Positions 10,500 to 23,406 of a stretch of DNA of 64,000 bases are shown piece by piece. Numbering within the stretch: the stretch's first letter is position 1; each line of letters begins with the position of its first letter. The notes beneath the pieces are model-generated. The model saw only the letters and a program-made list of their open reading frames with translations, ran no database searches and was not told where the DNA came from. Both the position numbers and the translations under genes were made by a program. The DNA comes from Rotaria socialis (Eukaryota; Rotifera; Eurotatoria; Philodinida; Philodinidae): NCBI GenBank assembly GCA_905331475.1, contig CAJNYU010004191.1, forward strand, positions 62,001 through 126,000, given 5' to 3'.

Positions 10500-12440
10500 A
10501 CTAATAGAAAAGTCGATACCCGAGAATATATAAAGAAATTTCGAGTTCAATATCAAATGCTTCACTATTGCTTCAACTTTAGTTTGCGTTTCGATTGATT
10601 AGTTTTTTCATGATTCTGGCTATTTTTTAGTCAGAATAATAGTAAACATCTGTGTCACATAAAGTTAAGTTTAAAACAAAAATACTAAATCGAATTTTAA
10701 AAATGTTTACATCTGAAAAATAGGAAAAATAAACTAGTAGAAAATATTGATCTTTTATGTGTCAAGCTAAGATTAGTTGAATTATAGCGGGTGGGTAAAC
10801 AGCACTCAGAGTACTCTACATGTAGTCCAAAGAATGGAAGTCTCGCTTTTTCACCTGGGTGTAGAATAACGGTAAATCTTACTTAAGCCAAAAATAAAAA
10901 TATTAAAATAATAATAATTATAGTTTCAACAGTTTTACTTTTCGACATTATTGGAGTAAGCCAATTTTTAAAATTGCGTAACAGATCACTTTCGTTAGCG
11001 TCACGGGTTCTTCTCATATAACCTACGAATATTTATTTAAAATTTGTACAAGTAAAAAGGTGGTTTTCTAAAAAGTGAATACAAAGAGAAAGAGAAAGAG
11101 AGAGATAGAACACTATTTGTGCAATAGTTTTATTACATTCTTTTAGACATGTAAATATGATTTATTTCGTATTGTAGATAGTAGCCTAATTGACAGTGCT
11201 AGATACTAGATAATTGATTTTCAAAGCTGTTCAAAATAAGATGAAAATGACCTAAGCGTTTGAATAAACATTTTAACCTACATATTTTTTCAATATCACT
11301 TGCTGCTTGAGAGACAGTTTTACGAATATGATAGTCTATAATAGTATTTGCTGCATCAATTTGATCTTAGTTTCGATGCTAAAACTGTTGATCAAATTTT
11401 GTATTAAAGAAGAGAATATACTTTTCTAATTTAGATATATAGCAGAGTGATATATTTTTATTCTTCTAGAAACAAAATGGATTGAATTTTTTTCGTTAAG
11501 TTGAATTTATATTATGTATTCAGGTAGCCAATGGTTGAATAATTAAAATTACGCATGCGCACATTTTTCTTTTTTAGATCCAACAAAATTCATTTCTTTT
11601 CTATACTGCTGTGTTTCTTATATTTCTAAATAGATACAAAGACAAATTTTTCCATTTTTTGGTGATCAACGTGAATAAAACTTTCGTGCTTTTCTCAAAA
11701 AAATCGACAAATCTGCGAAAAAATTACAAGAGATCAGACTTTTCGTAAACCACTTGACTTTATTTCAAAAGTTTTTGTTAACTTTTGTCATTGTATCATT
11801 GAAGAATGAACTATTTTCAGGAAAAGCAGGAGTCATTTTTCTGTTTCTTCTCTAAGGATACAGTTTTCAATCGTATGTGTCCTACAATAAATAGTGAAAG
11901 TCGTTTAATTACAACCAATTACTCCATTTTTTGCTTATAAAAACACATACCAAATATACAGTGTAGTGAAGTCATTGTTCAAATGAAAACCTACTTGCTA
12001 TTATATCTTTAGAAAAATTATTTTTATAATTACAGTAATATCTTCTTGATAGTCTTCAAGACATTGAACTTTTCATTTCTTCTCTCTGTATAATTCGTAA
12101 GACTGTCAAAAAGAAGGCTTTAATCAAACAGAAAAAATATATCAAAGATCAAGATCCATACGCATTGCCATATTTACAAATTAAGCATTTCTGTATTTAT
12201 TGAATGTTACCTGAAAACATCATAGTATAGGGCTGAAGATTTTACAATAGTCTCAACTCATCCTCAAAATTTTATGAAATTTTAAATATAAAAGCTCTAA
12301 TCTCGAGTTTTGAATGTAGAACATAAGCGATCGGATACAAATACTTGTAAAGAAAAGAGAACAATTATTTATGTATTCAATTTATTGATATTTTATTTGT
12401 TTATTAGTAGACAGATAAAATAAATAAATCAACTGAGTTC
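10500..12440. other. Gene-free stretch
   Basis: AT-rich sequence with a GAGAAAGAGAAAGAGAGAGA purine tract near 11081-11108. No supportable gene, RNA or terminal repeat was seen. Confidence 0.45.
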
Positions 12441-12466
12441 ATGTATACATTGTTTTTATGAGAAAA

Positions 12467-12796
12467 TCAATTTCGTTGTTCGATCCATCTTCGAGTACGA
12501 ATAAGAGCAGGAAAAGCAATGGTATAAGGTGATTGAGGTCCTTGATAAAATTTTGCCCATTTTTTGTTTAATTGTCTTTTTTCAGGAAAGATATCATCTT
12601 CGTTGATGTGATCGTCTTCGTACTGGCGATCAGTCAAAAAATTATTCGAATCAACACCGTATTGTTCAAGCATGAATGCGTCAGATAGTTCCTTGTTCTG
12701 TGTTCCTATATTTGATGATGAAGCAGGCATTGCAGTGCATATTCTAAGAAAAAGCATCATCATTAACATAATACATAGGCCAACTTGAGTTAGCAT
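12467..12796 (-). CDS. Candidate secreted peptide (neuropeptide-like) precursor
   Basis: A 109-residue single-exon protein starting at the ATG at 12794-12796. This start is preferred to the upstream ATG at 12851-12853 because it puts a signal peptide at the N terminus (MLTQVGLCIMLMMMLFLRIC, then TAMPA). A mostly acidic middle region follows, then a dibasic site PEKR, the segment QLNKKWAKFYQ…PALIRT, a second dibasic RR and the tail WIEQRN. Signal peptide plus two dibasic sites flanking a short segment is the layout of a peptide-hormone precursor. There is no Gly before RR, so no C-terminal amidation is predicted; an N-terminal Gln could form pyroglutamate. A likely 5'-UTR intron (donor CGT|GTAAGT near 12880, acceptor near 12811) supports a real gene. 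No known neuropeptide family is recognised. Confidence 0.5.
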   Translation of the reverse strand: MLTQVGLCIMLMMMLFLRICTAMPASSSNIGTQNKELSDAFMLEQYGVDSNNFLTDRQYEDDHINEDDIFPEKRQLNKKWAKFYQGPQSPYTIAFPALIRTRRWIEQRN

Positions 12797-12810
12797 AGTG
12801 AACTGTGTAT

Positions 12811-12880
12811 GCTGATATGAATGTATGCGTTGTGAGAAATGAACAAAGAACAAAATATCAAAGAAAGAAAAGAGACTTAC
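12811..12880 (-). other. Putative 5'-UTR intron of the secreted-peptide gene
   Basis: Reading the minus strand, GT|GTAAGTC near 12880 is a strong donor. A pyrimidine-rich stretch ends in ATATCAG near 12811, about 14 nt before the ATG. The length (about 70 bp) is like the cis introns of the other genes here. Confidence 0.4.
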
Positions 12881-13044
12881 ACGTCCTTTTTAAGCACAGC
12901 GATACAGAAATAAACAGAAAAAATGAAGATGCTTGAAATTTAATTTGATGATAATTATGAAAAAGTATAATGAAAAATTGTTCAATAGAAGCATTTGTCG
13001 ACGATAGAAATGTGTTTATGAAGTTAAGTATCATCACCAATTCT

Positions 13045-15580
13045 AATGTGACATGTTAATCATCATTCATATGAAAATTTTTCGTCAAAGAAGATAAATG
13101 TTGCCTAAGTCTTGTGAAAGTCAAAGTAAAAATAAAGTATAGCGATATACACGATAACCGAGAAAAAAATGAATATATCAATAGATTTTAACGAAAAAAA
13201 GCGTTCTCAAAAAAGAATTGATTTGTTTCATAATAACGAAAATAGATGCATCTCACATAAGGTTTGTTCTACATACCCACAAAAATAACTAAAAAGCAAC
13301 TCAGTAATAATTGTTAATTGTAAAAACGATGAAGTTCGCTTTTCGCTTTCACTGCTTCTTGATTGGTTATCTACCATTATAAATTTCTCAGTATTTTCCA
13401 TCAAAAGTCAAGCAGTAGTCTCTTGAAACTGTGTTCATCGATAAACAATTGCCAATAATTTCAATTATTACTACTATATTAATCAGATTATTTTCATTCC
13501 ATTACGAGTAAAGGTACTTATTTTCGGTTCTAGGTCACAACCTATTTATGGACTTTCTCTTTATGGAACATTGTAATTCTCTCACAAATAGGATTCGTTC
13601 ATAGATGTGAACATGCTCAGACTACATATATCCATAGATAGAGACATCAGCTGATTGACGTACTCAAATGTACTAGAAGCAAAAGCACAGCCAAAGATTT
13701 CCAATCGTTGTAGTGGCAAGACAAGTAGGTATTGCATTTTACATATTTAGAGTCAATCTTCTAATAGATTATTCTGGTGTAAAAGAAATAAACCATGCTA
13801 CGTTTTATTTCACACCTTCATTATAAATCGATTAATATCTTATGAAATTCGTTTGTCAAACTGTAAGTAGCATTTTATTAATTCGACAAAAAAAAGTAGG
13901 ATTGCTTTTAACTCATTTTGTTGACAGTTTGTTTTTTGCGTAGCTAAACATTAAATTATAGTCTAGGATGATCGTGGTTCAAGTCAATTATAATTTAGAT
14001 AGTATGATTAAAACCAGTAATCTTATTTTGAATGAATTATATAACTTTCATTCGTCAATATTCGAACATCTTGATCTATTCATTACATTTTAACACTAAT
14101 AAAAATTGTTGTAGTCTGCTTGAACTCACTCTTATTGCTGTTTTAACTTGAAAATGTTATCAATTTGTAAATCGTAAGCCTAGATATAATAATTTAGATC
14201 GAATTCATGAAAAACAAAAAAGATTCTTGCATTAAACATTTCTCTGTAGGCAAGGACTCAGTATGGCACCGAATGGGTGGAAAATTAAATGATATTTCAA
14301 TTTATGGTCCCTTCCAGTTGAATACTAACTAAATTGAATTTTGCTAAAACCAATTTCTTGTCAAACCCTTGCAACACGAAATATATTTTTCAAAACTCGT
14401 TTTAAATTTCTAGCTAACTAGTTGTCATTGATAGAGACAAGATTTACAGTAAATATAGCTGTTGCAGCAGATGAATGCATTGAGTTATCTCGTTATCTAT
14501 AGTACACGTATCTAAAACAAAGAATGTCCACGCAAAATAATAATTAAATTCAATATATAGTGTCGAACTTCGTTTGAAAATAATTAGTTGTTTCCTGAGA
14601 ATCAGTGGAGTTCAGAAAAACAATCTAGATTTCTAATGCAAGAACCATCAACACCATTTTCTATTGTTAACGAGTCTTTCTTTGCGAAATTTGTAGTATG
14701 CAAGCTATTTAAAAGTTCTCAACGATTAATATATTGATTTAAAATATTATTGAGTAATTAATAATGAAATTATAATCATGTGATGCATCTGAAAACGTGA
14801 TATTATATCGGCTAAATGTGTTTTTAATGTTAACGCATTTGAAGAGGAAATACATTTTCCCACTTAAAAGCTGTCTGGAATGGTAATTGATGAGTTTCTC
14901 ATCAAATCGTATAGTTATTCATTACCGTTTTCACATTATTAAAATTCAAGATCTCATTGAACTTTTTCTATAGAATCAACGCATCTTAAACATTAATTTC
15001 TTTTTTTTTCTATTTCTACTTCTATATGAACATCAATTAGATAAATCTTGTGCTAGGTAGTTATTCACTACTTTCGAAATTATTGATGTATGTTAAATAT
15101 ATAAATGCATATAGATACATAAGTTACTGCAATAAAACCCTCACTAGTGAATACCTTCACATTACGAGTGATATCCGGTTCAAGGAAGCACTGTTTGCTG
15201 AAAATCCTCTTCTATTTACGGTGTTTTTTCCTAATTTAGCTTATCTAATGTGAATATATATATTTTTTGATCCCATTTTTTTTGTTGTATCATATATTCT
15301 TCAAGCATTACGAAAACATGCAATTTATATATGATTCAGCCAATATATATATATATATCGATAATAAACAATGAAACCACCATTTGACTTTACTTTGCAG
15401 GCAAAGATTAAATTAATTTATGATAATAATAAGGATAATGGCTTATCACAATGTAAATTAAACGGAAAAAAATAATGCACATAGTACTGAATCGAGTGCT
15501 TTCAATAACAAAGTGGAAGTATAAGCTGGAACCTCTACGTGAAAGAAAAATTATCTAAGATTACTGCAGAAGTAGATGTT
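13045..15580. other. Gene-free AT-rich stretch
   Basis: No ORF with recognisable content. An (AT)n tract lies near 15343-15358. The plus-strand ORF at 15050-15253 has no domain or splice context. Confidence 0.45.
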
Positions 15581-15584
15581 CCGG

Positions 15585-15842
15585 AGTCTTTTCAGTAAGT
15601 CTAAAATATCCTCGGAAAAATGTCCTTTCAAAAATGTCGCTGAATTTTAGTCCTTAGAAAAAAATATCCTCAATTATTTAGTCCTTGGAAAAAATGTTCC
15701 CGGTCAAAATGTCCCCCTGATATTTTTTCGGAGAATAATATCTCCAAGAATCCTCTTTTTCACGGACATTATTTGCAAGCGACATTATGTCACAAGGACG
15801 TTTTTTACAAGGAACATTATATAACGAGGACATTTTTGACCG
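15585..15842. repeat. Degenerate AATGTCC repeat block with terminal inverted pair
   Basis: Many copies of words like GGAAAAAATGTCC and AGTCCTTGGAAAAA are arranged in both orientations. CGGTCAAAATGTCC at 15701-15714 is inverted at 15828-15842 (GGACATTTTTGACCG). It probably derives from a fold-back transposon. Confidence 0.45.
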
Positions 15843-16726
15843 TATTCGTCTTTTCTTCATATCATACTAAAGAACGCATAGAATTTTTCTATATTGTACA
15901 CCTCTATATAGTGAACGCATATAAACGTCCCAGATGATTTTCACAATGGAGAACTTCTAGTGTATTGTCATTTCTTTCGTAAACACTAGTTAAATGATCC
16001 GCTGTAAAATTCGAACCTCATATTCATGAATCTGCTGCATAATAATATAATATACAAAAAGTACCTATTTCTAAGGTATATTATTTGCCATCGTAATATG
16101 ATAATTGATTATCGATTTCAATTAGATTATATACATATATATGAGGTCTATATAAGAATAAAAGAATCATTCCTTTAGAGCGTTTCTATTGGTGGATAAG
16201 ATGATACGTTGTATGACCTATGTTCATCAATAGTGAAAAAGTTATATACTGTAATAAATAGTTCTCGCTTATGCAGAATTCTGCAGAATTCAGGACTATA
16301 GTGTGTTGAAGCACCAACTTTGCTCTACATAATAGTATACTCAATTCATGCCCCAACTAAAGCCTTCTTGAAATAAAGAGATGTAAAATTTCGAAATTTT
16401 ACAGTCATTTTCATGAAAACAAACTATTAGTGTGTGTTCATACTTCATTGAAAAATACTTTTCTACCTGAAAAGTTTTATATCCTTTTCGAATTTGAACT
16501 TTTTATGCAGAAGAAAAGGCATCTTCAAATAAAAAACCACCAGTTCGGGTTAAAAATCGAATTAAGATAACTTGAATTATTAGTTTCAGATCGTTATTTA
16601 ATATGAAGAAAAAAAGAGCAAATGAAAAAAAAAATGATCATGTTTTACAAATACAAATATCGTCTGACAATTATGACTATAATGCATATATTAATAGATG
16701 AACTTGTGTGTCATTATTTTTATTAC

Positions 16727-17566
16727 TTAGTTTAAATGTTCATCAATGTCAATTATATTACCCGAAATATTCAAAAAATCAGATCCACCATGTTCATCAT
16801 CTTCACACATCAAAAATTTTTCTGTTCTTGAAAACAATGGACGTTCATGGTATAAATAATCAGCCACTTCATTAATACTCCTATTAGCAAGTGGAAATAA
16901 TTTTTCACGTGTTTTATTTTTATTAACAAAAACCATAGTATCATTTATTTGTATTGTACATAAATTTTTGAGAAAGTGTTGTCCAAGTAGACAATATTCA
17001 CGCTTTTTTGTACTTCTTATAGATGGAAAATTTTTTCCAAATTCATTGAAAAAACTTATTCTACTTCGTAATATTCCTTTTTCTGTTGCTGAGAATGGAA
17101 TTTCATTTGTTTCAAGTAAAACTTTTATTGATTGTTCGTCCAATAAAAAACGTATGTATGGTAATTGAAATTCTAGTGGTTTAATGTCAACATGTAAAGA
17201 ACATTTTATTGTACAAAGTGATCCATCATCTGATTCTTTAGGTTTAATATGTAATGTTGTATCTGGTAATAGACCAACACCATGTGCTGTTCCAATTGAC
17301 CATATGTGTTTATCATATGGAAAATTTTTTAATAAAATATTAATATCGAACGTATTGTTTAATGTCATTGGTAATGGAAATAAGGAAGAATTGGAACTAC
17401 TATCGATTAGAATATATTCAATTTGAACGCCACCAAAAATGTTATTACTACTTGGTATAAGATAGCGTTCACGGAAATTTTTAATGGCAAAACCTTCAAT
17501 AAAGTTATTTTTTAAATATGAATTTAATTGAAGTTGAGCATCTATATCTATTGTATCAGTAGTCAT
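16727..17566 (-). CDS. Single-exon protein with retropepsin-like aspartic protease signature
   Basis: A 279-residue intact ORF. Near the N terminus it has IEYILIDSSSNSSLFPLP (Asp55 within D-S-S), resembling the D-[ST]-G active-site loop of retroviral-type aspartic proteases. Near residues 192-199 CLLGQHFL resembles the conserved ILGxxFL element that precedes the C-terminal strand of that fold. Spacing (about 140 residues) is longer than in compact retropepsins, and the glycine after D-S is replaced by Ser, so activity is doubtful. The rest is not recognised. No reverse transcriptase, integrase or terminal repeats are next to it. A splice acceptor (TTTATTTTAG) lies 33 nt upstream of the ATG. 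It could be a domesticated retroelement-derived protein or an unrelated lineage-specific protein. Confidence 0.5.
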   Translation of the reverse strand: MTTDTIDIDAQLQLNSYLKNNFIEGFAIKNFRERYLIPSSNNIFGGVQIEYILIDSSSNSSLFPLPMTLNNTFDINILLKNFPYDKHIWSIGTAHGVGLLPDTTLHIKPKESDDGSLCTIKCSLHVDIKPLEFQLPYIRFLLDEQSIKVLLETNEIPFSATEKGILRSRISFFNEFGKNFPSIRSTKKREYCLLGQHFLKNLCTIQINDTMVFVNKNKTREKLFPLANRSINEVADYLYHERPLFSRTEKFLMCEDDEHGGSDFLNISGNIIDIDEHLN

Positions 17567-17599
17567 TGCTGTTATTTCGAAAAAACAACAGTAGGTTTC

Positions 17600-20500
17600 T
17601 AAAATAAATAAATAAAAAGAACATCAAATAATATAAGTGCACACTAATAAGATAGATATTCTATTATTAGTTTAATTGTGTCTGTTTGTTTGTTCGAAAG
17701 TATAGAAATATGAAAATGGAGAGCATATTTTATCATATGAACAGTCAATCAACAGATGAAGTGTGAACAGGAAGCATTAATGTACAATGCGATGTATAAA
17801 AAAGAAAATTAGGATAAACTTCATCTTCAGATATTGTTTTTTCGAAATGCGGAATTTTTACGATTATTATAATAAAATCTCAACTAAATAGAGGACGCCA
17901 CCATATAAACAAAATATAATGCATATTTTTGCATTTATTAAAATAAAAGATTCCTCAATTTCCGCCAAAATAACATTCTCCAATATAGTATTCCCTGAAG
18001 TCACATTTTCGCGGGCATTCGCCATCGACGAAATTTAGAAACTCTGAGATATTATTGGTTAAAATCTTTACGTTTGAATCTTTGGAATATAAATTTTTCA
18101 AAACTTATTCAAAAGAAAAAGAGGACTTTGCAAGGTCACGATCCGTCAAATCATGATGCTGAAACCTTGCGGACCGCTGGTAGAAATAGTTAATAGTTAT
18201 GTGATTGGTTATTTTAAAAACTATGCATTGAGAACAAAAACAAAAAACATATCTGTTAACTCTGACTGAAGTATTCGCTAGTCAATGAAATATTTGAATC
18301 AGCAACCTTAATAGTTATTTCAATACAATGTAGTATTTATGCGAAAAGATTTTGATCGCTAGTAAATTTATTGATCAAAATCTTGAACAAACTGTTCAAA
18401 TTCTTCTGAAAAGTCATGATTTTTATAAATTTACGTATGTGCTCATATCAAAGATGTGTCCTTTCTTAACTACTATTTCCTTGTACATTGAGATGAGTCC
18501 AGTGAATGATAAAGTTAATTTGGTTACCTGTTGTCTTTTTAAGAAGTTTCATGGTTTCACAGACTACGTATGTCTTACAAAAAGCTGTTTGTGTATTCTC
18601 TATCATTATAAGTATAACTACAGCTATCGGCACACTAATAATTCATTCTAACATACCACAAACATCAGGTATTTTACTTCTTGTTTTACATGTACTGTAT
18701 TTCTACGATGAATATAGATAACAATATTTTAGAATTTTTAGTTAGAAAAAGCAAGAGGTTAGTTACAAATTCTTTATTTTGATCTGATTATCTATAGGTG
18801 ACTGAGTCAAATTGTTTGATCTGCCTTTTCTATTTTTTTCTCATAGATCTTTTTAAGTTCTACCAAAGATTCCTTTTTCTCTATTGCTATTCGTGTGTTT
18901 TTTAGACATAATAAAAGGTGATTGAAAAGTTTCGACTCCTATCAATAAACTAATGGTAATTGATCGAAGTATATGACTTAGTAGAGGAAAAGACAGAGCT
19001 TTATCTAATATGAAGATACTTTGAAATATATCAATATATTCCACTGCTTTTTTGATATTGCATCAATTTTGAATTCTTTTTCAAAATAGTAGTATGTCTT
19101 TCACCTCTGAAAGTGTTTTATAGGAGACTTATCATTTCAATGGAATAATATTCATTTATCTAGCATCATCTTCTATTGAATATTAAAATGTACACTAGGA
19201 GAATTTTAATGAAACTTGCAAAAATTTCTGAAAAATATATCCAAGCGAGTAGAATATTAGACAAAACATTCCAAAACAAGATTGTCAATATGAATACTTT
19301 TAGGAATATAAAGAATGCTACAAAATTAAAATCATAATCAGCTAATATGATGAATATTATTCTATTGAAGCGACAAATTTTGTATTAAATCTTTTCGGAT
19401 AAAAATACATACCGCTGTTAATGAAAAAAATTTCTTCTCAATGAAATATAAGATGAAACTAGTGAAGCATTCTACAAAATTATGTATTTCATTCATAATA
19501 GATCCTATTAACTTACTGATCGAGTCGAAAGTTTGAATAATCCTTTATTTTTATATAATAAGTAACAAATGAAATTGATTCCTTATTGATATATAAAAAC
19601 ATCTTTTTTTTGAAAAGTCCAATGATTATTTTCTTAGATTAACTTGTCATATATACTTTTACCCACTGGGCACTCACTACTTGACGAAAGTCATATTTGC
19701 AAATTTCCAGTAACCAAAAAAAAAGCATTTGTTTCGTGTAATAAAAAGAAAATGAAATCTCCTAGTCATTCTTTCACATCACTGTATCCAAAAATAAAAT
19801 TAATGTAGAAATCTTGCTTGATTCATTATACACACTGTCCAGAAATTGGAAATTCAATGAATTTAAGAAAATCAAGTGACTGTGTAAGTGTATGATAATG
19901 TCTTCAATTCCTTGAATACTTCGAAATCCAAAAGTTTCACGAGAGTCAAATGAAATTCAATGTTTGTAACTGTTGAAGTGAGATTAAATGTTAATCTTTG
20001 TAAATATTTTAGTAGATTTTTGTAATCATCTACTCCAACAACAGTGTCTTCTTTGTTTCTCTTTTGATGATTCCACAAAAAAGAAATTTTATTTTCTATA
20101 CTTTTAGTTTTTCTAATTGATAGAATAAATCAAATTGGAAAACACTAATAAGAAGCTTATTTAAATAATAGTAATGGATAATGAGCTAAAGTTTCTCAGT
20201 AAATAATAAATAATCTAATTCTTCACTAAGGATGGTACATTTGAGTTTAAATTTTCAAGAATGACTAGTCCTAATGAGAAATGCTTCTGGAGAATATTTC
20301 AGTCCGATACTTCAAATTAGACCAGGCATAAGAAAGCCTCAATTTCTTCGTGTTTCTAAAGAATTTCAACGAGTATCATGAAAATATTTCGAGAAGTATA
20401 GAAATGTAGAGCATTCAGCTTTCTATGTAATAGAGTATGGGACGATGTTTTTTCCCAGTGCTACATTAAATTAATGTGCAAATACTTTCATTATAACACC

Positions 20501-20745
20501 TCTTCAACAAAATCTATCAAACTCAAAATTTGATAATAAATGTATCTTATTTAGTTTCACTAGGAGTGGAAATTTCATTGAATTCGAACAACGTTTTTGA
20601 TAAACAACTGTATTCTTTGTCAATTATATTTTTTAATAAATAAGTTTAATATACAAAATATTTATCATAATTAATGAGTTGTTTCTACTTAACGTACGAT
20701 TCAAAAGAAATGGTACAAAATGTTGATCAATATTTCACTTGGATA
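17600..20745. other. Gene-free stretch
   Basis: Apart from the acceptor of the preceding gene, I see no supportable gene. Plus-strand ORFs at 18352-18721 and minus ORFs near 18853 and 19872 lack domains, splice partners and composition bias. Confidence 0.4.
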
Positions 20746-20749
20746 GAAA

Positions 20750-21290
20750 GTTTTTCTTGCCAAAAGATAGCGTTTTTTCTTCTGTTTCGAATGGTATATC
20801 ATTTATTTTTATATTGCATCTATAAATGAAACAACATAATAAAAAAGAGAGACAGTCTTAAAAAAATGCTGCACTTTTTTCTAGAAATAAGGTACAAAAA
20901 TGTCGATCTTTGTATCGCTTCGATAAATACGTGCTAAAAAGAAAATTTTGGTATCAATTGATAGAAAATTTTCTTCTCTTTCGAACGGTATATGATTTAT
21001 ATTTATAAATGAAATTAGATAGCTCAGTGAATTTTCAATTTTTGCAAAAAAAATATCTTGTAAATGACGATTAATTATAATTAGCTGCCGTCTGGAAGAG
21101 CTATAAAAGAATCGAATTGATCATTGTCTATCAAGATACTGTTGATGATTGAAAATGATGAATTGATTGCGTGCATATTTCTCTTTCATTCTAGTCACAT
21201 TTCATTGATGAAGATGTATTAAACATGAATTCTTATAAACGTAAGTGATATACCATTTGAAAGAGCGCTATCTTTTGGTAAGAAGAGCAT
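20750..21290. repeat. Fold-back element with internal direct repeat
   Basis: An arm near 20752-20806 (GCCAAAAGATAGCG, then GAATGGTATATCA) is present in inverse orientation at 21240-21290 (TGATATACCATTTGAAAGAG, CGCTATCTTTTGG). In addition, 20700-20830 and 20885-21025 are diverged direct copies (GTACAAAATGTTGATC versus GTACAAAAATGTCGATC; TCTTTCGAACGGTATATGA). No coding content; probably a decayed nonautonomous transposon. Confidence 0.55.
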
Positions 21291-21400
21291 TTTAATTCAA
21301 TGATAAGACAAGTTAACCGAGATGTTGTTATTATTATTATTATTATTAGAGAGAACTATTGACAACAACAAAAAAAGAAAAAAAGACAAACAAACAAGAT

Positions 21401-23406
21401 TTAATTAAGTTTATAAAGTTTAAGAGCCGTTGGTTTTTCAGTTTTTATGGCCATATAAGAACCATTTGGAGAAATACAAACATTTCGAATGTTTCTTATT
21501 TTTGTTTCTTTAATTAATTTTACTTTTCCTTGTTGATCAACCATCCAAATTTTATTTGTATACCAATTAACAAATAACCAACGTTGATCATGAAGTGGTA
21601 TAAGCATTGAAAAAAAATGATGTTAATTTTCTCCAGCATCCATAACAACACCACGTCGTATACGTTTCATATCACGTGACATTATATCTAATCTCCATTT
21701 TAAATCATCTTGTTGCATTATTGATAAACAAATATATTGTGAATCACATCGAACATCACGCATTCCAATATCTTTTGTTTCACAACAATTAGATTTTGAA
21801 TAACGTTTTTCTAATGACCATTGTGATGTTAATGATACACGATAATGATCCATATGAATACCTTTATGATAATTTATATAAAGATCACGTTCAAATGGTG
21901 ATAATGATGCTAATGCATGTGTTCTATCTAATGGTTGAATTGCATCAATTTTAACTGGAAGATTTGGTTTTGATTTTAATGGATCATATAAATATACAGA
22001 ATGAATTGTTAATATAACAAATACAGATATCGATGGCATCCAACACATATCAACCAGAATACCTTAAAAAGAAAACTCAATAAAAACAAAAAAAATATAT
22101 ATATCAAAATAAGTCCATTGGAAAACCTCTAGCAAGTTATAGTTCTTCTCAAAATATAATCGATCATCAGGAAAATATACCGAGTATATTTATTTCCATA
22201 TTTTGAACAGAAAGTTTACAAACTATCACTTATCTCTGTCTTCTTCTTCTTCATGCCTCTCCTCTCCCCCTACATTGTTTTTTGACGAAGTTATTTTCTT
22301 TAAAAAACTTTTAAGCAAAATTCACACAAAAAAAAGAAACAAACCATAATCATTATCACTCCATTGAAAGTCACTTCATTTTTCATGATAATCAAATCAA
22401 ATAAATTTATGATTATCATGAACAAGAATATGCGTATTTGAAAGTACTAATGTTGATGAATTTGTTTCTAATGAATAATTTTTAATTGATTCAGGATTTA
22501 CTGTAAATACATCCATAACATCAATTGTAGTTGTTTTACGTCTTTTTTAAGCAGGTGATTCATCTTCCGTTTTATTTTCATCATCACTTAAACCTTCAAA
22601 TAATTCTTTTCCATGTTCACTTAAATGACTTGATACAGCTGTTTTAATAATTTTGATTGGAATCGATAAACTTTTTATATCAGGTAATTGAATACGAATC
22701 CATTGACGATCACGCATCATATTACATTCAGATTTCATATGACATAAGACATTCTAAAATATTAAAATATTCATCTTGTCCAATCAAATAATCTATTCTA
22801 TTATGATATATATGACAACATTAGATTACTAAAGAAAGAACCCGGTGAGTTCTAAACTTATTCGATTAGTTTCGATATGTAACCGAGCTCTAATCAAAGA
22901 GTTTTTCTTTTGACTTAATTCAACAGAATAAGATCGATAAAATTTCGAAGTTTAAAAGAGTAGAAAAATGATAAAAATTTTTGCATTCACTCCTTTCTTG
23001 ATCAGAATAACTCTCTTATACTGATTCCATTAGAAAGAAACATAATTGTACGAACCTGCATTTTTTCGACTTTTTCTGGATCAGGTGTTGGATCATCCAG
23101 AATTTTATTTATTCGAGGCATAATACGATGTTTAAGTTGTTCAGTCACTTTTTGTTTATATTTTTCAGCATCTGGACAAACATCTTGAGTATAAACTTGA
23201 GCTAAATCAGTTAAACGTTGTGAATATATTTGACCTAAATGTCCAATAGCTGCTGAATGCCATGATTCAAGTTCTTGTTGACATTTTGTATGAATATTTG
23301 TAAAATTAAGTTTTTCTAATGCACGTAATTGTTCTTGAGCTATATCAGATAATTCAAGTAAGGATTCTGATGAGGGTGTGGGTGTGAGTGTTGACCTGAA
23401 ATTCAT
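21401..23406 (-). pseudogene. Coiled-coil plus beta-propeller-like protein, disrupted by in-frame stops
   Basis: Three exons are clear: 23056-23406, 22345-22753 and about 22062-21401, with GT-AG borders and matching phase. The first encodes a helical, coiled-coil-like region (SDIAQEQLRALEKLNF; WHSAAIGHLGQIYSQRLTDL). The third encodes repeated beta-rich units typical of WD/NHL-like propellers (DQRWLFVNWYTNKIWMVDQQ; CISPNGSYMAIKTEK). The frame is otherwise continuous but is broken by TAA at 22547-22549, TGA at 22397-22399, TGA at 22376-22378 and TAA at 21623-21625. No frameshift was found. An acceptor-like TTTCAG lies three codons after the first ATG, so the true 5' exon may be upstream. The precise family is not recognised. 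Confidence 0.6.

Noticed and set aside
23360-23395. Second TGTGGG-like telomeric tract (GGGTGTGGGTGTGAG)
   Set aside because: It lies in the coding frame of the coiled-coil pseudogene and encodes Thr-Pro repeats on the minus strand; only one TGTGGG unit is present.
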